A stretch of 63,071 nt of DNA from Ferruginibacter sp. (GTDB lineage: Bacteria > Bacteroidota > Bacteroidia > Chitinophagales > Chitinophagaceae), in contig JANYGZ010000066.1 in assembly GCA_025362235.1 (NCBI GenBank), positions 1-63,071 on the forward strand, given 5' to 3'. Shown here piece after piece: positions 8,944 through 17,931 of the stretch. Below the pieces are notes generated by a model. It was not told where the DNA came from. It did no database searches and saw nothing but the letters and a program-made list of their open reading frames with translations. The position numbers and the translations under genes were made by a program. Each line of letters opens with the position of its first letter. Position 1 is the first letter of the stretch.

Positions 8944-10464
8944 TTATTTTATTTTTATACGCAGTGTTAACAAGGCAGCAACAATCATCAGGCATCCCCC
9001 GAGAACAAGGGTATAAATGGCATTGCCATGAAATAAGTGTTTTGTAAAAAAGCCTAACAATGTAGCTGCAAGAATTTGAGGTATCACAATAAAAAAATTA
9101 AATATGCCCATGTAAACACCCATCTTATTAGAAGGTAAGGAGGCCGTTAACATGGAATAAGGCATGGATAAAATACTTGACCATGCAAGACCAATGCCTG
9201 CCATACTAATAATGAGCAGATATTTGTCTTTAAATACAAAAAAAGAAATTAACCCAATTCCGCCTGCTACCAAACAAATTAAATGCGTGGTTGGCCTTGA
9301 TGTTTTTTTTGCCAATACAGGTAACAAAAAAGCAAACAAAGCAGCAAAGCCATTGTAAAAACCAAACAGTACTCCAACCCAATTTCCTATTTCATTGTAA
9401 GCAGGAGATGAGGTATCTGTAGTGTTGGAAATATTTTGCGCTAAGGCTGGTGTAGCATAAATCCACATAGAAAATAATGCAAACCATGTAAAAAACTGAA
9501 CAACCGCCAGTTGCTTCATAGTATCTGGCATTTTGTACAAATCATTCACCACTTCTACCAGGCCATTCTTTTTATTATTTTTCCAAAAAAATCCGGCAAG
9601 TAATTGTATTAAACCAAAGCTGGCAATGCCAAGCGTTAATACATACAACTCCTTTTCAAGTGGCATTTCTTTATTCGAACCGTTGTAATAATAAAGCAGC
9701 AAGCTTAATATTGATCCTGTAGTTAACCATATAAAACCTTTATTGTAAAATGATTTTGCAGGTGTAGATATTATTGAATGATCTATCTGTTGCGATTCAA
9801 CAGATTCAAAACTTTTTAATTCTGCAGGCGAATATTCTTTTGTAGTAAAAACAGTATAAGCAACCGATAGAAAAAATACGGCGGCACCAACGTAAAATGA
9901 AATTTTTACAGAGTCGGGTATAACGCCGGCAGCAGCTTCATTGGCAACGCCAAACTTTGTTAACAAAAATGGCAATATAGATGAAACTACCGCACCTATT
10001 CCAATAAAAAAACTTTGCATCGCAAAGCCTGATGTTCTTTGTTCGTCGGGCAGCATATCGCCAACAAAGGCCCTGAAAGGCTCCATTGAAATATTAATAG
10101 ATGCATCCAATAACCAAAGCATAATAGCTGCCATCCACAATGCCCATACGTTTGGAAAAAAAATCAAGGCGAGAGAAGCAAGTATAGCACCAATTAAAAA
10201 GAAGGGCCTTCTTCGTCCCCATTTGGGAGACCATGTTTTATCACTGAGGTGACCGATAACCGGTTGCATAATTAAGCCTGTTAATGGAGCAGCAATCCAC
10301 AAGATAGGTATATCATCAATTTTTGCGCCGAGTGATTGAAATATGCGGCTGACATTTGCATTCTGGAGTCCAAAGCCAAATTGTATACCCAAAAAACCCA
10401 CACTCATATTGATGATTTGTGGTAAACTCAATATTGGCTTTTTTACAGTAATTAGTTGAGACAT
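8944..10464 (-). CDS. MFS sugar transporter, SLC45/maltose permease-like
   Basis: A 506-residue membrane protein with about 12 hydrophobic segments. The loop motifs PVIGHLSDKTWSPKWGRRRP and MEPFRAFVGDMLP are typical of the glycoside-pentoside-hexuronide/SLC45 type of sugar permease. Its partner is the secreted amylase 5 bp downstream, so the likely cargo is maltose or maltooligosaccharides entering by cation symport (inference). It is the first gene of the operon. A palindrome at 10488-10506, just upstream, could be an operator. Confidence 0.88.
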   Translation of the reverse strand: MSQLITVKKPILSLPQIINMSVGFLGIQFGFGLQNANVSRIFQSLGAKIDDIPILWIAAPLTGLIMQPVIGHLSDKTWSPKWGRRRPFFLIGAILASLALIFFPNVWALWMAAIMLWLLDASINISMEPFRAFVGDMLPDEQRTSGFAMQSFFIGIGAVVSSILPFLLTKFGVANEAAAGVIPDSVKISFYVGAAVFFLSVAYTVFTTKEYSPAELKSFESVESQQIDHSIISTPAKSFYNKGFIWLTTGSILSLLLYYYNGSNKEMPLEKELYVLTLGIASFGLIQLLAGFFWKNNKKNGLVEVVNDLYKMPDTMKQLAVVQFFTWFALFSMWIYATPALAQNISNTTDTSSPAYNEIGNWVGVLFGFYNGFAALFAFLLPVLAKKTSRPTTHLICLVAGGIGLISFFVFKDKYLLIISMAGIGLAWSSILSMPYSMLTASLPSNKMGVYMGIFNFFIVIPQILAATLLGFFTKHLFHGNAIYTLVLGGCLMIVAALLTLRIKIK

Positions 10465-10487
10465 TGCAATCGTTTAAAAATATAAAA

Positions 10488-10506
10488 ATTGTGTAGTACA
10501 CACAAT
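10488..10506. promoter_or_regulatory. Candidate operator upstream of the sugar transporter-amylase operon
   Basis: ATTGTGT-AGTAC-ACACAAT is a perfect 7-bp inverted repeat with a 5-bp spacer, 24-42 bp before the transporter ATG. Size and position suit a dimeric regulator. No regulator gene adjoins the operon. Confidence 0.4.
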
Positions 10507-10525
10507 AGAAAATCCTATTAAAAAT

Positions 10526-10674
10526 GGCTGTCTCAAAAGCCTGGTTTCACACAAAGAGACAAAGGATACAAAGTTCACGAAGAAGAAAGGCAATTCACTA
10601 ACAGGGCATTGTTTTGTGACCTTTGTTTTTCGTTTCGGGCTTTGTGTGAAATAAATTTGACTTTTAAGACAGCC
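10526..10674. repeat. 149-bp intergenic palindromic element, copy 1
   Basis: The element has 14-bp ends (10526-10539 and 10661-10674, one mismatch) and a nested perfect 12-bp inverted repeat TTTCACACAAAG (10545-10556) / CTTTGTGTGAAA (10640-10651). Between them are stretches rich in CAAAG/CTTTG. The inner repeat and general make-up recur at 41293-41390. It has no coding capacity and sits between the glg genes and the amylase operon. It resembles a non-autonomous mobile or REP-like repeat. Confidence 0.7.
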
Positions 10675-10687
10675 TGTTTAAAATTAA

Positions 10688-11965
10688 TTAAATAACATAT
10701 CCATCTGGTAAAACTGCTCCTTTCTTTATAACTACAATACCGTCTTTTACAGTATACAAAGAATGGTCGGAATTGGCAAGATGACTACCACCATTAATTC
10801 GCACATCGTTACCGATGCGGCAATTTTTATCAACGATGGTATTCTTAATATAACAACGGTCGCCAATACCTGATTGAGGTATTCCTTTATCAAGATTTAC
10901 AGCTATTTCATTGATAGTTTCGTAATGATCATTACCCATAACATAACAACTTACAATGGTAGTGCCATGGCCAATTCGGCTCCTGACACCAATCACACTA
11001 TTTTCAATTCTGCTGGCATTAATGATTGAACCTTCGGCAATAATAGTTTTTTCTAAAGTTGTACCACTTATTTTTGCTGGTGGCAGCATCCTTGCCCTTG
11101 TATATACCACTTTTTGATTATCAAATAAATTAAATGGAGGCAGATCTAAAGTCAATGCCAGGTTTGCTTCAAAGAAAGAATAAATATTTCCAATATCCGT
11201 CCAGTATCCTTCGTACTGGTAACTGATTACTTTATATTTTTCAATTGAAGTTGGAATAATTTCTTTACCGAAATCTGTAGCATCTGCTTTTTCTGTTTCT
11301 AAAAGATCAAACAATAGTTTTCTGTTAAAAACATAAATACCCATTGAGGCAAGGTAATTTCTTCCCTGCGCTTTCATTTCAGCTCCGGTATCACTCACCC
11401 ATTCAGGCAGTAGTTCAACGCCTGGCTTTTCAATAAAACTGGTGATAACATTTTTGTCGTCGGCTTTTAAAATGCCGAATTCAGGTGCTTCCCTGTCGCC
11501 TACCGGAATTGTTGCAATAGAAATATCTGCATCGCTGGCAGCATGTGCGTCAATCATTTCTTCAAAATCCATTTGATATAACTGGTCGCCACTTAATATC
11601 AGGATGTACTCAAAATCGTAACTAACAATATGCCTCAGCGATTGCCGCACAGCATCTGCAGTTCCCTGAAACCAGGTTGAATTATCTGGGGTTTGCTCAG
11701 CAGCAAGTATGTCTACAAATCCCTTGCTAAACATACTAAACTGGTACGTATTTTTAATATGCTTGTTTAGTGAAGCAGAATTAAATTGTGTAAGAACAAG
11801 AATACGATTGAGGCTGCTATTGATACAATTGGAGATAGGTATATCTACCAAACGGTACTTACCGGCAATAGGCACGGCTGGTTTACTTCTGCTGGCTGTT
11901 AGCGGATATAATCTTGATCCTGACCCCCCACCCAATACAATTGAAATTACTGATTTGCTATCCAT
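10688..11965 (-). CDS. glgC: Glucose-1-phosphate adenylyltransferase
   Basis: A 425-residue enzyme that makes ADP-glucose from ATP and glucose-1-phosphate for glycogen synthesis. The N-terminal nucleotidyltransferase domain carries the GGGSGSRLYPLTASRSKPA loop, ILSGDQLYQMD and the substrate region FIEKPG. Residues about 300-425 form the left-handed beta-helix (hexapeptide repeats such as SVIGVRSRIGHGTTI and CRIGNDVRINGGS). Length is normal for the family. It follows glgA by 72 bp on the same strand and is probably co-transcribed with it. Confidence 0.96.
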   Translation of the reverse strand: MDSKSVISIVLGGGSGSRLYPLTASRSKPAVPIAGKYRLVDIPISNCINSSLNRILVLTQFNSASLNKHIKNTYQFSMFSKGFVDILAAEQTPDNSTWFQGTADAVRQSLRHIVSYDFEYILILSGDQLYQMDFEEMIDAHAASDADISIATIPVGDREAPEFGILKADDKNVITSFIEKPGVELLPEWVSDTGAEMKAQGRNYLASMGIYVFNRKLLFDLLETEKADATDFGKEIIPTSIEKYKVISYQYEGYWTDIGNIYSFFEANLALTLDLPPFNLFDNQKVVYTRARMLPPAKISGTTLEKTIIAEGSIINASRIENSVIGVRSRIGHGTTIVSCYVMGNDHYETINEIAVNLDKGIPQSGIGDRCYIKNTIVDKNCRIGNDVRINGGSHLANSDHSLYTVKDGIVVIKKGAVLPDGYVI

Positions 11966-12037
11966 ATGACTCTGGTTATTGGTTTAAAAAATGTAAATGC
12001 AATCTACTGTTAAATATATTAAAGTTTCTTAAAAAAA

Positions 12038-13453
12038 CTACTGTAAACTATTGTATAAATTAATATACCTGTCGGCGCTATTTTCCCAACTATTATCAAT
12101 TTTCATAATGGTAGTCCTGATTTTATTGATACGCTTGGGTTTTTTGTATAGTTCCAATGCACGGTGAACAGAATAAGTGATATCCCAAACGGTAGCATCA
12201 TTAAAAACTATACCGTATCCACCAGGTTCGCCAACATCAATTACAGTATCACGCAGCCCGCCTGTATTTCGTACAATAGGTATGGTACCGTAGCGCATGG
12301 CATACATCTGGTTTAACCCACAGGGTTCTACCCTGCTTGGCATCAATAAAAAATCGGCGCCTGCATACATTTGATGGCTTAATTTTTCGTTGTACCCAAT
12401 CTTTGAATTATAATAACCTACCAATTGGTTTTTCATATTTTCCAGCTCCCACTCTACGCCGGGTTCACCGCTGCCTAGTATCAAAAAACTCATGGTACCC
12501 TGCATGTGGTATACCGAATCGTAAATTGCCTGTGGTAATAAATCGGCAGCCTTTTCATGCACAAGCCGACCAATGAAAACAAACAGCGGTTTATCGATAT
12601 CTAAATTATACAGGTCGCAAAGTACTTTTTTAGAAGCCAGTTTTCCTTCATGTACATTTTCAACACTAAAATTAGACTCTATATAAGTATCAACAGCCGG
12701 ATCCCAAACTGAATCATCAATTCCATTTAAAATACCTATACATTTTCCTCTTTCATATTCAAATAAATTTTCGAGCCCATTGGCATTGTGGCGCATTTCT
12801 TCCAGGTAACTCTGGCTAACAGTGGTTACTTTCGAAGCACATTTAACAGCGCTGGCCAATGGATTTATATTTTTCTCCCAATCTAATTTACCCCACTCCC
12901 ATGTATTCCAGTCAGGAATATAATTCGATTTATCCCAACCCATCCAGCCCTGGTATTGCGCATTGTGAATGGTAAGTACGGTTGGTATGACTGATAAATG
13001 CTGATAAGCATAACAATGTTTCATCATAAAAGGAATAAGCCCGGTATGGTGGTCATGTACGTGCACAATCTCCGGCTGATGGTTCCATTTACTTAACCAA
13101 TCCACCACTGCAATTTGAAAAGCGGTAAACCTTTCTACATCATCACTATATCCGTAAACAGCTTCCCTGTCTAACAATCCATTGATGTCAACCAAAAAAA
13201 GGTCAAAACCAAGCTTGTTTGTTTTTTCTTTAATGATGGTATAATTAAACCAGTAATGCCCCATTGCGAAAGACCCTTTATGGGTAATATCAAAGTCATT
13301 TTCGTACAAAAATTTTGTACGGTACATGGGCATCACTACTTTGGCAATATGACCCAGTTGATTTTGGTATTTTGGCAAGGCACCTACCACATCTCCTAAC
13401 CCACCGGCTTTTGCTACCGGATAACATTCAGCGCTAACATGTAATATTTCCAT
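12038..13453 (-). CDS. glgA: Glycogen synthase (ADP-glucose, GT5)
   Basis: A 471-residue GT-B enzyme that extends alpha-1,4-glucan from ADP-glucose. The N terminus has the ADP-glucose-binding motif KAGGLGDVVGALPK. Later motifs are HVHDHHTGLIPF, IHNAQYQG, NGIDDSVWDP and the C-terminal donor-binding LLMPSRVEPCGLNQMYAMRYGTIP region (cited from about residues 375-398). The length is near normal. It is the first gene of a glgA-glgC pair. No branching enzyme or phosphorylase is present in the window. Confidence 0.96.
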   Translation of the reverse strand: MEILHVSAECYPVAKAGGLGDVVGALPKYQNQLGHIAKVVMPMYRTKFLYENDFDITHKGSFAMGHYWFNYTIIKEKTNKLGFDLFLVDINGLLDREAVYGYSDDVERFTAFQIAVVDWLSKWNHQPEIVHVHDHHTGLIPFMMKHCYAYQHLSVIPTVLTIHNAQYQGWMGWDKSNYIPDWNTWEWGKLDWEKNINPLASAVKCASKVTTVSQSYLEEMRHNANGLENLFEYERGKCIGILNGIDDSVWDPAVDTYIESNFSVENVHEGKLASKKVLCDLYNLDIDKPLFVFIGRLVHEKAADLLPQAIYDSVYHMQGTMSFLILGSGEPGVEWELENMKNQLVGYYNSKIGYNEKLSHQMYAGADFLLMPSRVEPCGLNQMYAMRYGTIPIVRNTGGLRDTVIDVGEPGGYGIVFNDATVWDITYSVHRALELYKKPKRINKIRTTIMKIDNSWENSADRYINLYNSLQ

Positions 13454-13771
13454 CGTTATAAAGTTTACTAAAAATCATTTCAATTTATGAATGTTTTTTC
13501 TTTGTACAATCATTGTATCAAAATAAAGCATATTTACTTTAACCGGTAAGCGGAGAAAAGCATTGATAATTTAAAATTGCAGGGTGGTAACTGTAATGCT
13601 GCAAAATAGTATCCATAAGTATCATGGGCTTACAATTTTTTAAACTGATTATACCTTGTAATGCCTTTCCTCCATTTATTTTTAATTGGCTTACAAAATG
13701 TTTATTTTTATTCAAGTAAACAAAAAAAATTATAACTTTCAACATTCTTAACAAAACTTAACGATTCAATT
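13454..13771. other. 318-bp divergent intergenic region
   Basis: AT-rich DNA between the divergent glgA and FHS-permease genes; it must hold both promoters. A near-match to the -7 box (TAACTTTC, 13733-13740) lies 32 bp before the permease ATG but lacks a TTG at the right distance. I saw no convincing gene, repeat or RNA. Confidence 0.5.
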
Positions 13772-15220
13772 ATGAGCCAACCAACTAAATGGTCACAATT
13801 CGGAACACTGATAACAGTGTTTTTTTTCTGGGGATTTGTAGCAGCCAGTAACGATATTTTAATTCCGGTATTTAAAAAAGCCTTTAGTTTGTCTCAGGCT
13901 CAAAGCCAATTAGTCTCTTTTGCTTTTTATGTGGCTTATACTGTTGGCTCAATTATTTACTTTGTTATTTCAAAATTAATTGGTGGTGACCTATTAAACA
14001 AAATCGGTTATAAAAATGGAATTGCTGTGGGATTAATTATTTCGGCTATTGGTACTTTGTTGTTTTATCCCGCTGCCAATTCATCTTCCTTTACTTTAAT
14101 GATTACAGCATTGTTTATTGTTGGCCTGGGTTTTTCATTACAACAAATTGCAGCCAATCCCCTTGCAATCATTATGGGCGATCCTAAAACCGGCTCACAG
14201 CGATTAATCATGGCGGGGGGTGTAAATAATTTCGGTACTACGATTGGGCCACTGCTTGTAAGTTTTGCCATTTTTGGAAGTGTATCATCAGGCTCATCCG
14301 TGGCAAGTATTGAAAGTGTTAAAACACCTTATCTTATTGTTGGGCTTGCTTTTTTATTAGTTGCATTGTTTATAAAATTTTCTTCTGTTCCTAATAAAAT
14401 TGATCTTGAACATTTAGCTGAAGAAGAAGCTATTGTTGGACAGGAAAAAATATTACATAAGTCTTCGGCATTTCAATATCCTCAGCTGGTGTTGGGCATG
14501 ATTGCTATTTTTGTGTATGTCGGCGTAGAAGTATCTACTGCAAGTAATTTGCCGGCATATATGGAATCTCATTTGGGTGTACCTACCGAAAAGGTAGCTC
14601 CTTATATATCCTTATATTGGGCAAGTTTAATGATTGGCCGATGGACTGGTGCCGTAGGTGCTTTTGATGTGAGTATGGGCATGAAAAAGATACTCAATTT
14701 TTTATTACCATATCTCGCTTTTGGTGTTTTTTTATTGGTAAACACAATTGCCCAGCATGACGTCACTCAATTTTTTGTATATGCCTTTGTGATAGCAATT
14801 ATGATAATCTGTGATATTCTAAGCAAGGGAAACCCTGCAAGAATGTTGCTTATTTTTTCAGCGATGGGCATTGCGGCATTGTGCATAGGTATGCTAACTT
14901 CAGGTATGGTAAGTGCATACGCATTTATAAGTGTAGGTTTATTTTGTAGTACACTATGGCCTTGTATTTTCACATTGGCTGTTGCAGGCCTGGGTAAAAA
15001 TACTGGTCAGGGCAGTAGTTTACTTATTATGATGATTATGGGTGGAGGTGTAATTAGTATTTTACAGGGTGTACTTGCCGATAAAATAGGGATACAATTT
15101 AGTTACATTATTGGCATCGCCTGTTTTGCTTACCTTGCTTTTTATGCTATAAGGGCAAAAGCGGTTTTAAAATCACAGGGTATAGATTATGATGCTTTGA
15201 ATGCAGAAGGAGGACATTAG
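13772..15220 (+). CDS. FHS-family sugar MFS transporter (FucP/GluP-like)
   Basis: A 482-residue protein with about 12 membrane segments. The opening (LITVFFFWGFVAASNDILIP) and the segment GLGFSLQQIAANPLAIIMGD are typical of the fucose-galactose-glucose:H+ symporter family. The ROK kinase starts 28 bp downstream, so the likely cargo is a hexose such as glucose. It appears to be the first gene of a two-gene operon closed by the terminator at 16267-16303. It is slightly longer than FucP (about 438), with a longer central loop. Stop codon is TAG. Confidence 0.9.
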   Translation: MSQPTKWSQFGTLITVFFFWGFVAASNDILIPVFKKAFSLSQAQSQLVSFAFYVAYTVGSIIYFVISKLIGGDLLNKIGYKNGIAVGLIISAIGTLLFYPAANSSSFTLMITALFIVGLGFSLQQIAANPLAIIMGDPKTGSQRLIMAGGVNNFGTTIGPLLVSFAIFGSVSSGSSVASIESVKTPYLIVGLAFLLVALFIKFSSVPNKIDLEHLAEEEAIVGQEKILHKSSAFQYPQLVLGMIAIFVYVGVEVSTASNLPAYMESHLGVPTEKVAPYISLYWASLMIGRWTGAVGAFDVSMGMKKILNFLLPYLAFGVFLLVNTIAQHDVTQFFVYAFVIAIMIICDILSKGNPARMLLIFSAMGIAALCIGMLTSGMVSAYAFISVGLFCSTLWPCIFTLAVAGLGKNTGQGSSLLIMMIMGGGVISILQGVLADKIGIQFSYIIGIACFAYLAFYAIRAKAVLKSQGIDYDALNAEGGH

Positions 15221-15248
15221 AAATTAATAATAAGAAAGGTAGAATAAT

Positions 15249-16214
15249 ATGAAAAAGAAATATGCTGTAGGAATTGATATAGGAGGCACCACCGCCAAGT
15301 TTGGTATTGTTGATCGTAAAGGCAATATACTTGTGCAGGACCGTGTACCGAGCAATGAACATGAAGTAGTTGAAGATTTTATTGATGATATGTATGCCAA
15401 ACTTTTTCCCATGATTGAAGAGTATGGCGGCACTGGTAATTTTGTGGGTATTGGCATGGGTGCCCCCAATGGGAATTTTTATACAGGCACTATTGATTAT
15501 GCCCCTAATTTAAAATGGAAAGGAATTATCCCTATAGCCAACCTGGTTGAGAAAAAATTTGGTATGGTTACAAAGCTAACCAACGACGCCAATGCAGCAG
15601 CAGTAGGAGAAATGATGTATGGCTGTACCAAAAACATTAAACACTTTATTACCATTACCCTTGGTACAGGTGTAGGCAGTGGTATAGTTATAGATGGTAA
15701 AATTGTGTTGGGGCATGATGGTTTTGCCGGCGAACTGGGGCATACCATTATACGCCATGGTGGAAGGCCTCATAAAACCTCCGCACTAAAAGGTAGCCTG
15801 GAAGCTTATGCCTCAGCTACAGGCGTACGCGAAACTGCTATTGAAATGCTGACAGAACATCCTGAAGTAGAGAGTTTGTTGCGCAATTACACTATTAATG
15901 AATTAACAAGCGAAACTGTTTACGATTGTGCCATGCAGGGCGATACTATTGCCAACCGAATTTTTGAGTTTACCGGGCAAATACTGGGTGAATCGCTGGC
16001 CAATTTTGTAATGTTTTCATCACCAGAAGCCATCATTTTATTTGGTGGACTTACCAAGGCTGGCAACCTGTTGTTAAACCCTACACGCAAACATATGGAA
16101 GTAAACCTGCTGCCGATTTTTCAAAATAAGGTTAAGATTTTATTTAGTGAATTGAAAGAGGCAGATGCTGCAATTTTAGGGGCAAGTGCATTGGTATGGG
16201 ATGTAAAGAAATAA
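15249..16214 (+). CDS. ROK-family sugar kinase (glucokinase-like) lacking zinc cysteines
   Basis: A 321-residue kinase. The N terminus has the phosphate-binding loop VGIDIGGTTAKFG, the catalytic region LTNDANAAAVGE with its aspartate, and GTGVGSGIVIDGK. The ROK signature normally reads GHxxxxxxGxxCxCGxxGCxE; here it reads GHTIIRHGGRPHKTSALKGSLE. The histidine and the final glutamate are kept, but all three zinc-ligand cysteines are replaced and one residue is inserted. It is co-directional with the FHS permease and probably phosphorylates the imported hexose. Whether zinc loss alters activity cannot be told from sequence. Confidence 0.9.
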   Translation: MKKKYAVGIDIGGTTAKFGIVDRKGNILVQDRVPSNEHEVVEDFIDDMYAKLFPMIEEYGGTGNFVGIGMGAPNGNFYTGTIDYAPNLKWKGIIPIANLVEKKFGMVTKLTNDANAAAVGEMMYGCTKNIKHFITITLGTGVGSGIVIDGKIVLGHDGFAGELGHTIIRHGGRPHKTSALKGSLEAYASATGVRETAIEMLTEHPEVESLLRNYTINELTSETVYDCAMQGDTIANRIFEFTGQILGESLANFVMFSSPEAIILFGGLTKAGNLLLNPTRKHMEVNLLPIFQNKVKILFSELKEADAAILGASALVWDVKK

Positions 16215-16266
16215 AATATTTATGATACCCGTTTAACATGGGCAACCATTGTACATGACTTAAATT

Positions 16267-16303
16267 AAAAAAGCAACCAAATAATCCTGGTTGCTTTTTT
16301 TTT
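16267..16303 (+). terminator. Intrinsic terminator after the ROK kinase
   Basis: A 13-bp stem with core GCAACCA/TGGTTGC, an 8-base loop (16280-16287) and a run of nine T. It closes the permease-kinase operon. Confidence 0.85.
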
Positions 16304-16365
16304 AATAGTATTGCTGAAATTACTACAAATCAAATTAATATTGCCAGACAAAGAAAATAAACTTC

Positions 16366-16777
16366 ATGAAAAATGAAAATGCAAAATTGGGAACGTGGAT
16401 ATTTTTGATTACTTCAATAATTGTAATTGCAGGGTTCTTGATGAATAGTTATTATGAAAAGGAAGCTGGCTAAAGATTTTCATATAGTAGCCTGCGTAAA
16501 AATTGAGCGAATATATTTTCGAAGAGGAGGTATATTTATCGAGTTTGGATACTCTTTTAATCAGGTAAACTACCATACTGGATCTTTTAACGAAGCAAGT
16601 ATCTCTAAGGAAAGTTACCACCAATATGAAGACGGGAAACAAAACATTTTAATCGTTTTTTTAAAGGAGAATCCTGGGGTTTTTGACATTTTAGAAAATG
16701 AAAATGATTTTAAAAAATTCAATATAATTCCTTCAGATACTGCAAACATTAAATGCGAAAATTTAATTTTGAATTAA
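16366..16777 (+). pseudogene. Small membrane-anchored protein gene, interrupted by a frameshift
   Basis: Two overlapping frames read as one protein. The ATG at 16366 opens a 35-residue frame with one membrane segment (WIFLITSIIVIAGFLMNSYYEKEAG, residues 11-35) ending at 16473. Bases 16454-16777, in another frame, encode KDFHIVACVKIERIYFRRGG onward. Removing one G from GCTGGCT (16465-16471) joins them as EKEAAKDFHIV. The joined product (about 136 residues, N-terminal anchor plus beta-rich domain) resembles a common Bacteroidota small-protein layout of unknown function. Either the gene is broken or there is a base-call error. Confidence 0.6.
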
Positions 16778-16906
16778 GAACTGCTCAACATTCTCAGGAA
16801 TTCAGCATTGGGGAATATGCTGTATTTTTCTATGCCTATGTTTATCAAGCAACCAACAATACCTGACTATCTTTTGATTATGATTAGTAATACAATAAAA
16901 AGTAAA

Positions 16907-17842
16907 TTATAAGCTATTAACCAATATAGCTTTTTCATCTTCCCATTTACTCCTGCCCCATCCCGCAATTACGTGCTTATCGCTGTGATAGGAAGAACGA
17001 ACCAATGGCCCACTTTCAACATAATCAAACCCCATTTCGTAACCGATTTCTCTTAACTCTTTAAATTCATCGGGATGAACAAAACGCTGTACCTGTAAAT
17101 GTTTTTTGCTTGGTTGTAAATACTGCCCGATAGTGATAACATCTACTTCGCTGTCCCTTAAATCCTGCATTGTTTGCACCACTTCTTCCTTTAGCTCACC
17201 AAGGCCAAGCATGATGCCGCTTTTAGTGCGCATGCCACCTCTTTTAAGGATACGCAAGGTTTCCATACTGCGCCAGTATTTGGCTTGTATACGTACCTGC
17301 CTGGTTAACCGCTCAACTGTTTCAATATTATGAGATACTACTTCAGGGGCAGCATCAATAATGCGTTGTATATTTTCTGCTTCTGCCTTAAAGTCTGGAA
17401 TCAGTGTTTCTAATGTGGTGTTTGCGTTTAATGCCTTGATAGCTTTGATGGTGTTGTACCATATAATTGAACCGCCATCTTTTATTTCATCCCTGTCTAC
17501 AGATGTTACCACAGCATGTTTTACTTTCATCAGGTTAATGGCTTCAGCAACCCTTTGTGGCTCGTCCCAATCAATTGCTTCGGGGAGGCCTGTTGCCACT
17601 GCACAAAAACCACAGCTTCTTGTGCAGATGTTACCCAGTATCATAAACGTTGCAGTCCCTTCGCCCCAGCACTCACCCATATTCGGACAGTTACCACTTT
17701 CGCAAATAGTATGCAATTTGTGTGTATCAACTAAATTCCTTACATGTTTGTAATCTTCTCCAATGGGAAGTTTAACCCTTAACCAATCTGGCTTTTTTAT
17801 TTTTGGTTCTGCTACTCCATCAATCACTGGTAGTTCTGTCAT
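16907..17842 (-). CDS. lipA: Lipoyl synthase
   Basis: A 311-residue radical SAM enzyme that inserts two sulfurs into octanoyl groups on lipoyl domains. Both Fe-S sites are intact: the auxiliary cluster cysteines C47, C52 and C58 ([12 protein letters not shown]) and the radical SAM cysteines C73, C77 and C80 (CTRSCGFC). The terminal RSSYHS motif, whose serine binds the auxiliary cluster, is present. Length is normal. It appears monocistronic; lipB is not in the window. Confidence 0.97.
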   Translation of the reverse strand: MTELPVIDGVAEPKIKKPDWLRVKLPIGEDYKHVRNLVDTHKLHTICESGNCPNMGECWGEGTATFMILGNICTRSCGFCAVATGLPEAIDWDEPQRVAEAINLMKVKHAVVTSVDRDEIKDGGSIIWYNTIKAIKALNANTTLETLIPDFKAEAENIQRIIDAAPEVVSHNIETVERLTRQVRIQAKYWRSMETLRILKRGGMRTKSGIMLGLGELKEEVVQTMQDLRDSEVDVITIGQYLQPSKKHLQVQRFVHPDEFKELREIGYEMGFDYVESGPLVRSSYHSDKHVIAGWGRSKWEDEKAILVNSL

Positions 17843-17931
17843 TCACTGAAGTTATAAATTAAAAATATTGCATCAACATTTAAACACCCTTCTTGTTTAA
17901 ATGTTTAAGATTGCAGTAAAATATTGGGTGG

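Noticed and set aside
9941..10252. Antisense ORF across the sugar transporter
   Set aside because: Shadow of a strong membrane-protein gene; many such antisense frames occur in the window with no domain evidence.
13539..13754. Minus-strand ORF of 71 codons upstream of glgA
   Set aside because: AT-rich intergenic composition, no recognisable domain and position over both divergent promoters.
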